Positions 1 to 7,690 of a DNA stretch of 18,536 nucleotides are shown piece after piece. The notes below the pieces were generated by a model, which saw only the letters and a list, made by a program, of their open reading frames with translations, was not told the DNA's origin and did no database searches. The first letter of the stretch is position 1. Every line of letters starts with the position of its first letter. Source of the DNA: UBA2365 sp964594045 (GTDB taxonomy: Bacteria; Bacteroidota; Bacteroidia; Chitinophagales; Saprospiraceae); contig CAZQKR010000062.1 of NCBI GenBank assembly GCA_964594045.1, positions 1 through 18,536 of the forward strand, read 5' to 3'. A program made the position numbers and the translations under genes.

Positions 1-484
1 CATCTACGACGTCAGTAGGTTGGGGCAAAAAACGATTGAAAATCAACAAATTGGATTTTTCGGAGCAGACTCAATTTTTAAATATCCGTTGTGAATTAAT
101 ACGAATGCAGGAACCACTAAATCTTGTATTGAAGGTTTGCAGCTGAGATTTAGTCGAAGGGATGAGGGTAAATTGATTGGTTCGCCAGTATATTGTTGAA
201 AAAATAATCTCAGTATATTCAAACAAATATTTGTAAACCAATAAATTAAGTCAATACCATTCTATTTTATTCTGGTGTGCAATCTGAGAAATTGCTTTCC
301 TGGTGAGCTTCTTCCTTTCTGTCAATTCGTGCTCCCTAGAATAATCCTGAACAGATAATAACCATTGATAATCAAAATGTGTGCTAAAGTTATATCAATG
401 GTTTTTACCTGAATTCCAGGCAAAATCAAGCCATGTAACCAATGGTTAAACTAACACGACTAAAAAACCTGAACTATCACCTGA
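1..484. other. Gene-poor stretch at the window edge
   Basis: No convincing gene was found. In one plus-strand frame the first ~90 bases read as a short peptide beginning IYDVSRLGQK and ending at a TGA near 91. This could be the tail of a gene cut by the window edge, but it is too short to identify. On the minus strand, 251-391 stays open for 46 codons without an ATG and might be a decayed gene end. The rest is A/T-rich and featureless, apart from the possible terminator at 462-490. Confidence 0.5.
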
Positions 485-490
485 TCAGTT
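462..490 (-). terminator. Possible intrinsic terminator of the small membrane protein gene
   Basis: On the minus strand the last codons of the 485-622 gene can fold into a short hairpin: AACT, a bulged G, ATC, a four-base loop AGGT, then GATAGTT. A run of six T follows four bases later (462-467 on the plus strand). The stem includes the TGA stop codon. It is only seven base pairs and A/T-rich, so this is a weak call. Confidence 0.3.
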
Positions 491-622
491 ACTCTGTGAC
501 CTGTAAAAAAGGTAACCCAATAACATCAGTATTGCAGTTGCTATAATGGCAATAATGAAAAATTGTCTTTTTTCCTTTTCTCTACGTTTTGCCTGCGCTA
601 ATTTTTTTTTGGACATGGACAT
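485..622 (-). CDS. Small basic single-span membrane protein (45 aa)
   Basis: This reads from ATG at 622 to TGA at 485-487; a second in-frame ATG lies two codons later (616). Residues 1-20 are very basic, beginning MSMSKKKLAQ. Residues 21-40 form one hydrophobic helix rich in Ile, Ala and Leu, and a five-residue polar tail follows. By the positive-inside rule the N-terminus should face the cytoplasm, with the tail outside. It belongs to no family I can name, and no function is proposed. A possible terminator overlaps the stop codon. Support is the sensible domain order (basic, hydrophobic, polar) over the whole frame and a clean ATG. Against it is the small size: a run of nine A near the start accounts for the three lysines, and chance cannot be excluded. 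Confidence 0.55.
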   Translation of the reverse strand: MSMSKKKLAQAKRREKEKRQFFIIAIIATAILMLLGYLFYRSQSN

Positions 623-758
623 AATGCAAAAAATTTGGTGTACGCAAAATCAAATCCGATTTTTTTCTCCCTAATTCATTAATTTTGAATACTGAAGAAA
701 AAATTACGGTAAATCTAATTTATTTCAATAGTGAAAGGTAATCATTTTTTTGGAAGGC

Positions 759-788
759 AAAAAAAAAGCCGGAAAAAAAATCCGGCTT
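759..788 (-). terminator. Intrinsic terminator downstream of tRNA-Phe
   Basis: On the minus strand, four bases after the tRNA 3' end, an 8-bp perfect stem AAGCCGGA/TCCGGCTT closes a loop of seven T. A run of T continues directly from the 3' arm (plus-strand A run 759-767). This is a textbook Rho-independent terminator placed to end the tRNA-Phe transcript. Confidence 0.85.
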
Positions 789-791
789 GAG

Positions 792-864
<73 letters not shown>

Positions 865-887
865 ATGCATTAACAACTCAGATAAAT

Positions 888-919
888 CATTTATACCCCT
901 GTCGTTAAGCGAATGCAAA
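888..919 (-). promoter_or_regulatory. Bacteroidota-type promoter of tRNA-Phe
   Basis: On the minus strand TTTG (916-919) is followed after 20 nt by TATAAATG (888-895). This fits the known -33 TTTG / -7 TAnnTTTG pattern of the Bacteroidota housekeeping sigma factor, except for two bases of the -7 box. Transcription would start near 882, giving a leader of about 18 nt before the tRNA. Confidence 0.5.
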
Positions 920-1154
920 AGTAATGCTTAATTTCAAAAATCAAACAAATCAGTGAAAAAAATCTTAACGCAGACCCGTTTTCTTTATAAATTCATACAA
1001 AAAAAACACTCATATTTATCAGTCATGCCTATCAGCTCATTTCTGAGATAATTTTATAATATATTCATATTCAATTCATTAAATTTAAATTAACCTCTAT
1101 TCAAAATTTATTTTATCACAATTAGTTCCAGTAAATTTACATTTTCTCTGTTCA

Positions 1155-1188
1155 TTGCTTTTAATCCGATAGGTTAAGTTTAATTTTG
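1155..1188 (+). promoter_or_regulatory. Candidate promoter of galE
   Basis: TAATTTTG at 1181-1188 matches the Bacteroidota -7 box TAnnTTTG exactly. The only upstream match to the -33 box is TTG at 1155-1157, 23 nt away, which is slightly too far. It would give a leader of about 45 nt before the galE start codon. Confidence 0.3.
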
Positions 1189-1239
1189 TCAGCAAAACAA
1201 GCCCGGATCACATCCGGTCTTCTAATTTAAATATTATTC

Positions 1240-2283
1240 ATGAAAGTATTGATAACCGGAGGAACCGGATTTATCGGGTCACATACGGTGGTGTCCCTCC
1301 AGGAAAAGGGGTTTGGTGTGGTCATCGTGGACAATTTATCCAATTCGGATATTTCTGTTCTCAAACGAATTAAAAAGATCACGGGCAAAGAAGCCGAATT
1401 CTATCAAGAAGACATCTGTAACAGGAAAGCCCTTGAAAAAATATTCCTTGACCATCCGGATATCGTTTCAGTGATTCATTTTGCTGCATTCAAAGCAGTG
1501 GGTGAATCCGTTGAACAACCGTTGAAATATTATCACAACAACATTGCCGGACTCATCAGCCTGCTTGAAGCAATGTTGAGCACAAATGTCTTCAACCTGA
1601 TCTTCTCATCTTCTGCTACGGTGTATGGGCAACCTGAAGTTTTACCGGCAACGGAAGATTCACCTGTTCTTCCCGCAACTTCTCCCTACGGGAATACCAA
1701 GCAGATCAATGAAGAGATCCTGCGCGATTTTTTAATAGTCAATCCGCATTTTAAAGGGCTTTCATTGCGTTATTTCAACCCGATCGGAGCGCATCCCAGC
1801 GGTTGGATAGGTGAATTGCCCATAGGCACACCAAACAATTTAATGCCATTCATCACGCAGACTGCCATAGGGAAGCATGCCGAACTTAAAGTTTTCGGAG
1901 ATGATTACAACACTCCAGACGGTACTGCAATCAGGGATTATATCCATGTGGTCGACCTTGCTGAAGCCCATGTGGTTGCGATGAAGGCCTTAATTGAGAA
2001 CAAGTTCAGCAATAATTACAATGTATTCAACCTGGGTACCGGCAAAGGATTTTCCGTGCTGGAAGTGATCCGGTCTTTTGAAAAGACGACAGGGGTGAAA
2101 CTGCCTTACCGTATCGTGGAAAGACGGCCCGGAGATGTGGAACAGATCTATGCAAGTACGACCCTGGCCAACGAGACGCTGGGCTGGAAAACAAGATATA
2201 CACTCGATGATATGACTTTATCTGCCTGGAAATGGGAAAAAAAGCTGTCGGAAGGCCATTTTTCAAAAGAGGGAAAAAGATAA
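1240..2283 (+). CDS. galE: UDP-glucose 4-epimerase
   Basis: The 347-aa protein has the usual length for GalE, which interconverts UDP-glucose and UDP-galactose in the cytoplasm with bound NAD. It is an extended short-chain dehydrogenase/reductase. The Rossmann motif GGTGFIG is at 7-13 and the acidic residue binding the NAD ribose is Asp31. SSSATVYG (123-130) carries the catalytic serine. The YxxxK pair is Tyr150 and Lys154 in SPYGNTK. The segments RYFNPIGAHPSGWIGE and RDYIHVVDLAEAH are typical of GalE rather than of other sugar-nucleotide epimerases. The ATG at 1240 places the glycine-rich loop at the expected distance. There is no Shine-Dalgarno sequence. The gene lies 114 nt upstream of the aromatic-pathway genes on the same strand, so co-transcription is possible but not shown. 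Its products feed polysaccharide or glycan synthesis. Confidence 0.95.
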   Translation: MKVLITGGTGFIGSHTVVSLQEKGFGVVIVDNLSNSDISVLKRIKKITGKEAEFYQEDICNRKALEKIFLDHPDIVSVIHFAAFKAVGESVEQPLKYYHNNIAGLISLLEAMLSTNVFNLIFSSSATVYGQPEVLPATEDSPVLPATSPYGNTKQINEEILRDFLIVNPHFKGLSLRYFNPIGAHPSGWIGELPIGTPNNLMPFITQTAIGKHAELKVFGDDYNTPDGTAIRDYIHVVDLAEAHVVAMKALIENKFSNNYNVFNLGTGKGFSVLEVIRSFEKTTGVKLPYRIVERRPGDVEQIYASTTLANETLGWKTRYTLDDMTLSAWKWEKKLSEGHFSKEGKR

Positions 2284-2292
2284 TGCAATATT

Positions 2293-2330
2293 TTTCCTGA
2301 ATGCCCGGTTTGGAGTGCTAAATCAGGAAA
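2293..2330 (+). repeat. Inverted repeat between galE and the aro genes
   Basis: TTTCCTGA (2293-2300) and TCAGGAAA (2323-2330) are perfect 8-bp inverted arms around a 22-nt loop, directly after the galE stop. No T run follows, so it is not a standard terminator. It could be a weak RNA structure or chance in A/T-rich sequence. Confidence 0.3.
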
Positions 2331-2397
2331 TATCAGATTTCAGGAATTGTCAAGTATCGAAAAATTTATCGGTCAATAAAAATTCAATTAAAATTAC

Positions 2398-3753
2398 ATG
2401 AAGGTTTACGCAGTAGCAGGCAATCCGATATCACACAGCAAAAGCCCGGTCATAATGAACCATGTCCTCAAATCTCTAAAGATAGATGCGTTATATACCC
2501 GGATACTGGCAAAGGATGTGGAAGATATTGCCTTATTGGCTGAAGATATTCCGCTGGCCGGTCTTAATATCACTGCACCATTCAAAAAAGACATTCTGCA
2601 ACTCGCCCGATCAAAGGATCAGATCGTACAGAGTCTGGGTGCTGCCAACACGCTGAACAGAGATAAAAATGGTTTTTTTACGGCCCAAAACACAGATGTA
2701 AAAGGAGTCAGGGATGCCGTTGCACATTTATTTGAAGAAGTAATTGTCGATCAAACAGAAAACGGAGAAGTCCCTGATAACGAAATCAAAAAGGTGCTTA
2801 TTCTCGGGAGTGGCGGTGCAGCGCCTGCAGCTATCAAGGCATTGGAAACATTCCGGTGTGAAATTTTCCTTTCCGGCAGAAACATTGAAAAAACAAGGGA
2901 ACTGGCAGGTAAAACCGGGGTAAAAACTGTGATTTTCAATCAAATTCCACAAAGAATTGCTGATTTCAGCCTGATCATCAATACCATTCCGGTAAAAATT
3001 CCACTCTTTGATCTTTTCAGTTTTTTACCCGAACAGCATATTCTCGATGCACCGTATAACAATCCTCCCCTTAAGGAAAAATGCATTTCAGAAGGTGCTC
3101 AATACATCAGTGGTGAAAAATGGCTGATCCATCAGGCTATCCATGGATTTAAGAACTTCACAGGCAGGTGGGTTGACAGGGAAAAATTCGCTGAAGCCAT
3201 TCAGATAGCCTCAACCAATCCCGGGAAAGCGCGCTTCCCATCTGTGGCGCTTACCGGTCCAATGGGGGCCGGCAAAACGACTGTTGGCAAAATGCTTGCA
3301 GAAAAACTGGGGTATGACTGGGTGGATACTGATCAGCAACTTGAATCGGAAACGGGCATGCGAATTGAGGAGATCTTCCGGCAAAAAGGGGAAAAATATT
3401 TCAGGGAAATTGAGCAAAACCTGCTTCAGAAACTTGTACTACGGGACAAAATCGTCATTTCCTGCGGAGGCGGAATGGTTTTGGATGAGACCGGCAGGAA
3501 TTTACTTACCCGTCATTTTCACACTGTTTTTCTATATGTAAAAGCCGGCAGAAGCATAAAAAGGATTGGGAAAACAGACAACCGGCCTCTGCTCACCGGA
3601 TCCGATCCTGTTCAAAAAGCATACAATTTGCTGCATGAACGTTTACCCCATTATCTTTCCACAGCATGGCTTGTTGTCAATACGCACGGAGGAGATGCCC
3701 GTCAAATTTCAGAACTCATCTATGAAGATTATCGTCAATCCTTCCGAAATTGA
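2398..3753 (+). CDS. Fused shikimate dehydrogenase - shikimate kinase
   Basis: One 451-aa chain carries two consecutive enzymes of chorismate synthesis. Residues 1-~270 are AroE-like (3-dehydroshikimate to shikimate with NADPH). They include the substrate segment NPISHSKSP (9-17), NITAPFK with catalytic Lys63, GAANTL (Asn84), NTD with Asp100, the dinucleotide loop GSGGAAPA (137-144) and Gln246. Residues ~281-451 are AroK-like (shikimate to shikimate 3-phosphate with ATP). They include the P-loop GPMGAGKT (287-294), DTD (310-312), YFREIE with Arg336, CGGG (356-359), the lid segment TDNRPLL and ERLPHY with Arg415. All catalytic residues seen by eye are kept, so both halves should be active. Each half has about the normal length of the stand-alone enzyme, with a linker of only about 15 residues. 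The ATG at 2398 starts directly with the AroE first strand. The 3' end overlaps aroA by 32 nt, implying translational coupling. Confidence 0.93.
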   Translation: MKVYAVAGNPISHSKSPVIMNHVLKSLKIDALYTRILAKDVEDIALLAEDIPLAGLNITAPFKKDILQLARSKDQIVQSLGAANTLNRDKNGFFTAQNTDVKGVRDAVAHLFEEVIVDQTENGEVPDNEIKKVLILGSGGAAPAAIKALETFRCEIFLSGRNIEKTRELAGKTGVKTVIFNQIPQRIADFSLIINTIPVKIPLFDLFSFLPEQHILDAPYNNPPLKEKCISEGAQYISGEKWLIHQAIHGFKNFTGRWVDREKFAEAIQIASTNPGKARFPSVALTGPMGAGKTTVGKMLAEKLGYDWVDTDQQLESETGMRIEEIFRQKGEKYFREIEQNLLQKLVLRDKIVISCGGGMVLDETGRNLLTRHFHTVFLYVKAGRSIKRIGKTDNRPLLTGSDPVQKAYNLLHERLPHYLSTAWLVVNTHGGDARQISELIYEDYRQSFRN

Positions 3754-4981
3754 AGGCAGCTTAAAGGCTAATCCTTCCAAAAGTTATATGCAGAGAGCAC
3801 TTGCTTTGACAGGTCTGTCCGGGCGACCAATGACCATTTGCAACCCATGTCGAAGTGCAGATTCCATGGCAGCACTCAGTATTGTCCAAAAAATGGGTTA
3901 TAAAACATACTTTGAAGAGAATAGCCTCATTCTTACCCCTGAAGCAAAGAATTTCGAAGCTGACTGGCATGCCGGAGAGTCGGGTTTATCAGCCAGGATG
4001 TTTGCCATCATAGCAGGATTGTATGATCGGGAAATCACACTTACAGGTCAGGGCAGCCTGCTTTCCAGACCTGTGACCATGTCTGAAAATATCCTGCGGC
4101 AACTGGGTGTTTCCGTTCGATCGAATAATGGTTTTCTTCCAATTACCATAAAGGGTCCGGTTGCTGACCCGGTCATTAACACAGACGCAAAGGATAGTTC
4201 TCAGGCATTGACCGGATTATTGATGGCATTGCCATTCGGTAAAAAAGATGCTGAGATCCGGTTGACGGGACTAAAAAGCAGGCCTTACATCGCCATGACG
4301 CTGGACATCCTGGAAAAGTTTGGTATTGAGATCCGGCAGAATGATTTAAAGCACTTTGCCATTCACGGAAGGCAAAACATAAATTTGGACCATTTCTGTA
4401 TAGAAGGTGACTGGAGCAGTGCATCTTTTGCATTGGTTGCTGGCGCCATTGCAGGTCAATGTACTGTTGATCAGCTCAATATAACTTCGGTGCAGGGAGA
4501 CAGGAATATACTTGGGATATTGGATCAGTGTGGCGCATCCATCCAGGAAAAAGACAACAGCGTCACCATTACAAAAAGTGGTCTGAAGGCTTTTGAGTAT
4601 GATGCCCAGGACACACCCGATCTCTTTCCGCCCTTGGTTGCTTTGGCAGCCAACTGTTACGGCACGACTAAAATTCATGGTGTATCAAGGTTGGCTTTCA
4701 AGGAAAGCAACCGTTATGAGGCTTTAAGGCAGGAGTTTGGCAAACTCCGGATACATATCGGCAAAGAAGGAGATACTATGCTGATTGAAGGAGGGAAAAT
4801 CCATGGTGGCTTTGTGAATACATACAATGACCACAGGATCGCCATGGCTTTGTTTGTAGCCGCTCTGTGTGCAAAGGGACAGGTGGTCATTGAGGGAATG
4901 GAATGTATCAGCAAGTCCTATCCGGGTTTTCTTGAAGATATGAAAATTCTGAACGCAGATTACGATTTCCTGGAACCGTAA
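3722..4981 (+). CDS. aroA: 3-phosphoshikimate 1-carboxyvinyltransferase (EPSP synthase)
   Basis: The 419-aa enzyme joins shikimate 3-phosphate and phosphoenolpyruvate to form EPSP, the step after the upstream fusion protein. Family motifs seen are PSKSYMQRA (Lys20, Ser21, Arg25), SSQ (159-161), SRPY (186-189), DWSSASF (230-236), TPDLFPPL with catalytic Asp300, FKESNR with Glu328, DHRIAM (370-375) and KSYPGF (398-403). The frame is open back to 3566, but ATG 3722 is chosen: from there the protein begins MKIIVNPSEIEGSL, aligning with EPSP synthase N-termini, and the length matches the family (about 427 aa). The start lies inside the end of the dehydrogenase-kinase gene (32-nt overlap). The segment AGESGLSARM (84-93) replaces the GNAGTAMRP of the E. 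coli enzyme. The 3' end overlaps the convergent kinase-like gene by 22 nt. Confidence 0.95.
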   Translation: MKIIVNPSEIEGSLKANPSKSYMQRALALTGLSGRPMTICNPCRSADSMAALSIVQKMGYKTYFEENSLILTPEAKNFEADWHAGESGLSARMFAIIAGLYDREITLTGQGSLLSRPVTMSENILRQLGVSVRSNNGFLPITIKGPVADPVINTDAKDSSQALTGLLMALPFGKKDAEIRLTGLKSRPYIAMTLDILEKFGIEIRQNDLKHFAIHGRQNINLDHFCIEGDWSSASFALVAGAIAGQCTVDQLNITSVQGDRNILGILDQCGASIQEKDNSVTITKSGLKAFEYDAQDTPDLFPPLVALAANCYGTTKIHGVSRLAFKESNRYEALRQEFGKLRIHIGKEGDTMLIEGGKIHGGFVNTYNDHRIAMALFVAALCAKGQVVIEGMECISKSYPGFLEDMKILNADYDFLEP

Positions 4982-5829
4982 TAATTGATGATGCTTTCCG
5001 CTCTTGACACATAGCTCGACCCGAAAAGGTTGACATGAACCAAAATATAATACAACTGATAAAATGAGACTCTGTCCTTCCAGTTCTGGTCAAGTGGCAG
5101 AAGATCCTGATACACATCAAATTCCCTGAACCCGCCGAAACCTCCGAAAAGCTGCATCATGGCCAGATCCAATTCCCTGTTCCCGTAGCAGATGGCAGGA
5201 TCGATGAAATAAGGTTGACCTGACTGATCATAAATCAGGTTTCCCGACCAAAGATCTCCATGTATCAGGACAGGTTTTTCCACAGGCATACCCGCTTCCA
5301 AATGCTTGAACATAAGGCCGGTTTTTTTGTGGAAAGAGCTATCCATCAGGCCATTGTTAACTGCAAGTTTTAATTGAAAGTCAATTCTGTTCTGATAATA
5401 AAAATCGAGCCAGTTGTCCATAGGATTGTTAACCTGAGGCAAAGTGCCGATAAAATTATTGTGGTCCAAACCAAAATAATGGTTTTCAGTCCGGTGCAAT
5501 CCGGCAAGATGTTCCCAAAATACTTTATACGAAGAATTTGCATTCCCGGATATGCTGATCCATTCCAAAACCAGAAAGGCATAACCTTTTTCTTCAAAAC
5601 ATTCGATGACTTTAGGCGTGTTGACACCTGCCTTTTCAGACATCAGGCGAAGAGCTTTAGCCTCTGACTCAAACATCTGAAAGCTTTGCGAAGCATCATT
5701 GCATTTGATGAAATAATGTTTGTCTCCTGATCTGAGTTCAAAGGCATCATTGATGTCTCCGCCTGAAACAGGGCGTAAAGCAACACGCTCCAGCCCGAAA
5801 TGACTGAGTAAAATATTACCTGAATTCAT
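4960..5829 (-). CDS. Fructosamine kinase family protein (predicted deglycation kinase)
   Basis: The 289-aa protein has the length and motifs of the fructosamine-3-kinase / ketosamine-3-kinase family. These enzymes phosphorylate sugar-lysine adducts on proteins so that the adducts fall off. It has a protein-kinase-like fold. The N-terminal lobe has PVSGGDINDAF (20-30), YFIKCN with probable ATP-binding Lys42, and Glu56. The C-terminal lobe has LAGLHR (108-113), the catalytic loop HGDLWSGN (190-197) with Asp192, and metal-binding Asp210 in FIDPAICYG, followed by NRELDLAM. It is the last gene of the kinase-regulator operon, 27 nt after the response regulator. Its end overlaps aroA tail-to-tail by 22 nt. 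The substrate is inferred from the family only; a small-molecule kinase of the related aminoglycoside phosphotransferase group is less likely given the HGDLWSGN signature. Confidence 0.88.
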   Translation of the reverse strand: MNSGNILLSHFGLERVALRPVSGGDINDAFELRSGDKHYFIKCNDASQSFQMFESEAKALRLMSEKAGVNTPKVIECFEEKGYAFLVLEWISISGNANSSYKVFWEHLAGLHRTENHYFGLDHNNFIGTLPQVNNPMDNWLDFYYQNRIDFQLKLAVNNGLMDSSFHKKTGLMFKHLEAGMPVEKPVLIHGDLWSGNLIYDQSGQPYFIDPAICYGNRELDLAMMQLFGGFGGFREFDVYQDLLPLDQNWKDRVSFYQLYYILVHVNLFGSSYVSRAESIINYYGSRKS

Positions 5830-5856
5830 GTTTGCCGGGGTTAATCAAACGGATGA

Positions 5857-6561
5857 TCAGATCTTCTTTTTCTCTACCATTTCCATCAGTTGATCCCGGT
5901 AGTTCTTGCCAATGGGAATAAATTTTGGAGCGCCTTTCTCATTGATTTCCAACATATTGCCCATTACTGACTGGATCTTGTCCACATTGACGATAAAAGA
6001 GCGGTGGATCCTTATGAACCTGTCCTGAGGTAGTTTGTTTTCCAGGCTTTTCATGGTCTGCAAAGTGATCACGCGACCTTCTTCATTACGGATAATGACA
6101 TAATCCTTCAAACCTTCGATGTATAAGATGTCCTTGAAGTATACTTTGATGAATTTTTTGTCAGCTTTGACAAATACATGGTCTTCCGTTACATGGCCCT
6201 CGGTTTTGGAGAGTCTTTCTTCCACTTTGTTGATCGCTTTCATAAACCTTTCGAAGGATATCGGCTTCATCAGATAATCCACCACATCCAGTTCATAACC
6301 TTCGAGTGCATACTCTGGGTGTGCGGTGGTAAGCAGTACGAGGGGCGGATTTTTCAGTGTTTTCAGGAAATCAATCCCTGTGATCTGTGGCATTTGCACA
6401 TCCAGACAAAGCAGGTCAACTTCATTTTGCTTTAAGGCTTCATTGGCTTCCAGTGCATTTTTGCAACTGGCAGTCAATTCGAGATTGCTCATCTGGGCGA
6501 TATAGGTTTTGAGAACTTCAAGTGCAAGGGGTTCATCATCAACGATAACTGTTCGGATCAT
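5857..6561 (-). CDS. LytTR-family response regulator
   Basis: The 234-aa protein has two domains. The receiver domain (1-~118) has the acidic pair Asp8-Asp9, phospho-acceptor Asp54 in LCLDVQMP, Thr79 and Lys99 in YLMKPI. A LytTR DNA-binding domain (~125-230) follows, with KFIKVYFKDILYIEG and RIHRSFIVN. Such proteins bind DNA as dimers after phosphorylation by their partner kinase. The kinase gene ends one base upstream of this ATG (stop 6563-6565, start 6561), so the two are a two-component pair made from one mRNA. The fructosamine-kinase-like gene begins 27 nt downstream, so it may be co-regulated. The signal and target genes cannot be read from the sequence. Confidence 0.95.
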   Translation of the reverse strand: MIRTVIVDDEPLALEVLKTYIAQMSNLELTASCKNALEANEALKQNEVDLLCLDVQMPQITGIDFLKTLKNPPLVLLTTAHPEYALEGYELDVVDYLMKPISFERFMKAINKVEERLSKTEGHVTEDHVFVKADKKFIKVYFKDILYIEGLKDYVIIRNEEGRVITLQTMKSLENKLPQDRFIRIHRSFIVNVDKIQSVMGNMLEINEKGAPKFIPIGKNYRDQLMEMVEKKKI

Positions 6562-6562
6562 A

Positions 6563-7690
6563 TCAATTCGTATTATGGTTTAGTTGTAATTCAATTTTAT
6601 AGCAACTCAGGTTATTTTCTATGCGGAGATCATAATTATCAGGATAAAGCAGTTTCAATCTTCTTTCAACATTGACCAGTCCAATGCCTCCGGGAAGTTT
6701 TCTGAGTTCTTCGTCAGTTTTGTTATTTTTGACGATAAAGAACAATTTTTCCTGCTCAATTTTCAGATTTACTTCGATCCATGCCTTTTCTATAACGCTG
6801 TTAACACCGTGTTTCACTGCATTTTCCAGAAATGGACTGAATAAAAAAGGTGAGATTTCCACCTGTTCAAAAGGACCTTCAACCGTGAATTCTATACGCG
6901 CATCATCTCCAAGCCTGAGTTTTTCCAGATCAAGGTAATTTTTGATGTAGCTGATCTCTTTTTCCAGCGGAACTTTGGGTGCGTTGCATTCGTAAAGCAT
7001 ATACCGGAGTATCTCGGATAGCTTCAGGATGATCTCAGGTGTTTTATCTGATTTGATCAGCGCCAGAGAATAAATGTTGTTCAGGGTGTTGAACAGAAAA
7101 TGCGGATTGATCTGGGAGCGAAGAAATTTCAACTCTGATACCAGGCTGTCCTGTTTCAGTTTCATCTGTTCGCGTTGTTGTTTCAACCAATCTCCGGTGA
7201 TCTTGAAAATGGTGGAAGCGCCAGCGATAAAAAAGCTCGACAGAAAATAGATCTGCAGGTTACTGCTGATAAAGATCTGATCCTGAGGATGCTGAAAGTT
7301 GACCAGGTAAATGACAAGTGCATTGACCGGGGCGATCAAAACAGCGGTTATGATCAGGGCAACACTGTACAGTAGAAAGGATTGCTCATGCAGGTATCTT
7401 GGGATCAGCAACTGTAAATTGAGATAAACGATGAATATGTAGAAAATGATATCAAAAAAGTTTTCAATCAGGGAAAACCATAATCCAAATCTCATATCAT
7501 CCATGAAAATGTTGAACAGGTAAAGCAATACCCAGAAGGTGCTGTGTAAAAAGACCTTGCTGCCAAAAAACCTTGTAAGTCTGACACGCAAAGGCTGCTT
7601 CTTTCTGTTACCACTTTCAATTTTCACCGAACTAAAATAAATTGGCGGTTGAAAATAGCAAACTATTTTGGATATACGACAACAATGCAT
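6563..7690 (-). CDS. LytS/YpdA-type sensor histidine kinase
   Basis: From ATG 7690 the protein is 375 aa. Four hydrophobic segments (about 49-64, 70-94, 104-130, 145-162) form a membrane sensor. A short coiled linker rich in Lys and Gln follows. The His_kinase domain has QINPHFLFNTLNN with phospho-acceptor His197. The ATP-binding part has the N box FLENAVKHG (287-295) and G box GGIGLVNVERRL (from 334). This is the LytS-like class, which pairs with LytTR regulators, and the partner lies one base downstream. The start is uncertain. The frame is open to a TTG at 7744. A GTG at 7627 would give a 354-aa protein with a more typical short N-terminus, and it lies just after a promoter-like TTG / 22 nt / TATTTTCA. 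Residues 1-20 from ATG 7690 are cysteine-rich and look unlike the family. Confidence 0.92.
   Translation of the reverse strand: MHCCRISKIVCYFQPPIYFSSVKIESGNRKKQPLRVRLTRFFGSKVFLHSTFWVLLYLFNIFMDDMRFGLWFSLIENFFDIIFYIFIVYLNLQLLIPRYLHEQSFLLYSVALIITAVLIAPVNALVIYLVNFQHPQDQIFISSNLQIYFLSSFFIAGASTIFKITGDWLKQQREQMKLKQDSLVSELKFLRSQINPHFLFNTLNNIYSLALIKSDKTPEIILKLSEILRYMLYECNAPKVPLEKEISYIKNYLDLEKLRLGDDARIEFTVEGPFEQVEISPFLFSPFLENAVKHGVNSVIEKAWIEVNLKIEQEKLFFIVKNNKTDEELRKLPGGIGLVNVERRLKLLYPDNYDLRIENNLSCYKIELQLNHNTN

Larger units (their letters stand above)
865..1239. other. A/T-rich divergent spacer between tRNA-Phe and galE
   Basis: This holds the promoter of tRNA-Phe on the minus strand and a weak candidate promoter for galE on the plus strand. 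Nothing else is seen: no open frame of note and no strong hairpin. Confidence 0.6.

Noticed and set aside
2..91. Possible C-terminal end of a gene cut by the window edge (IYDVSRLGQK...)
   Set aside because: IYDVS recalls the sorting domains of type IX secretion cargo, but the frame stops too soon for that domain and lacks the rest of its pattern; too short to call.
251..391. Minus-strand open stretch of 46 codons ending QNKIEWY
   Set aside because: It looks protein-like in composition but has no ATG and is too short; could be a decayed gene end or chance.
3566..3721. Upstream extension of aroA to the first possible start
   Set aside because: The added 52 residues lie out of frame inside the shikimate kinase domain, have no EPSP synthase similarity and are Cys/Pro-rich; ATG 3722 matches the family N-terminus.
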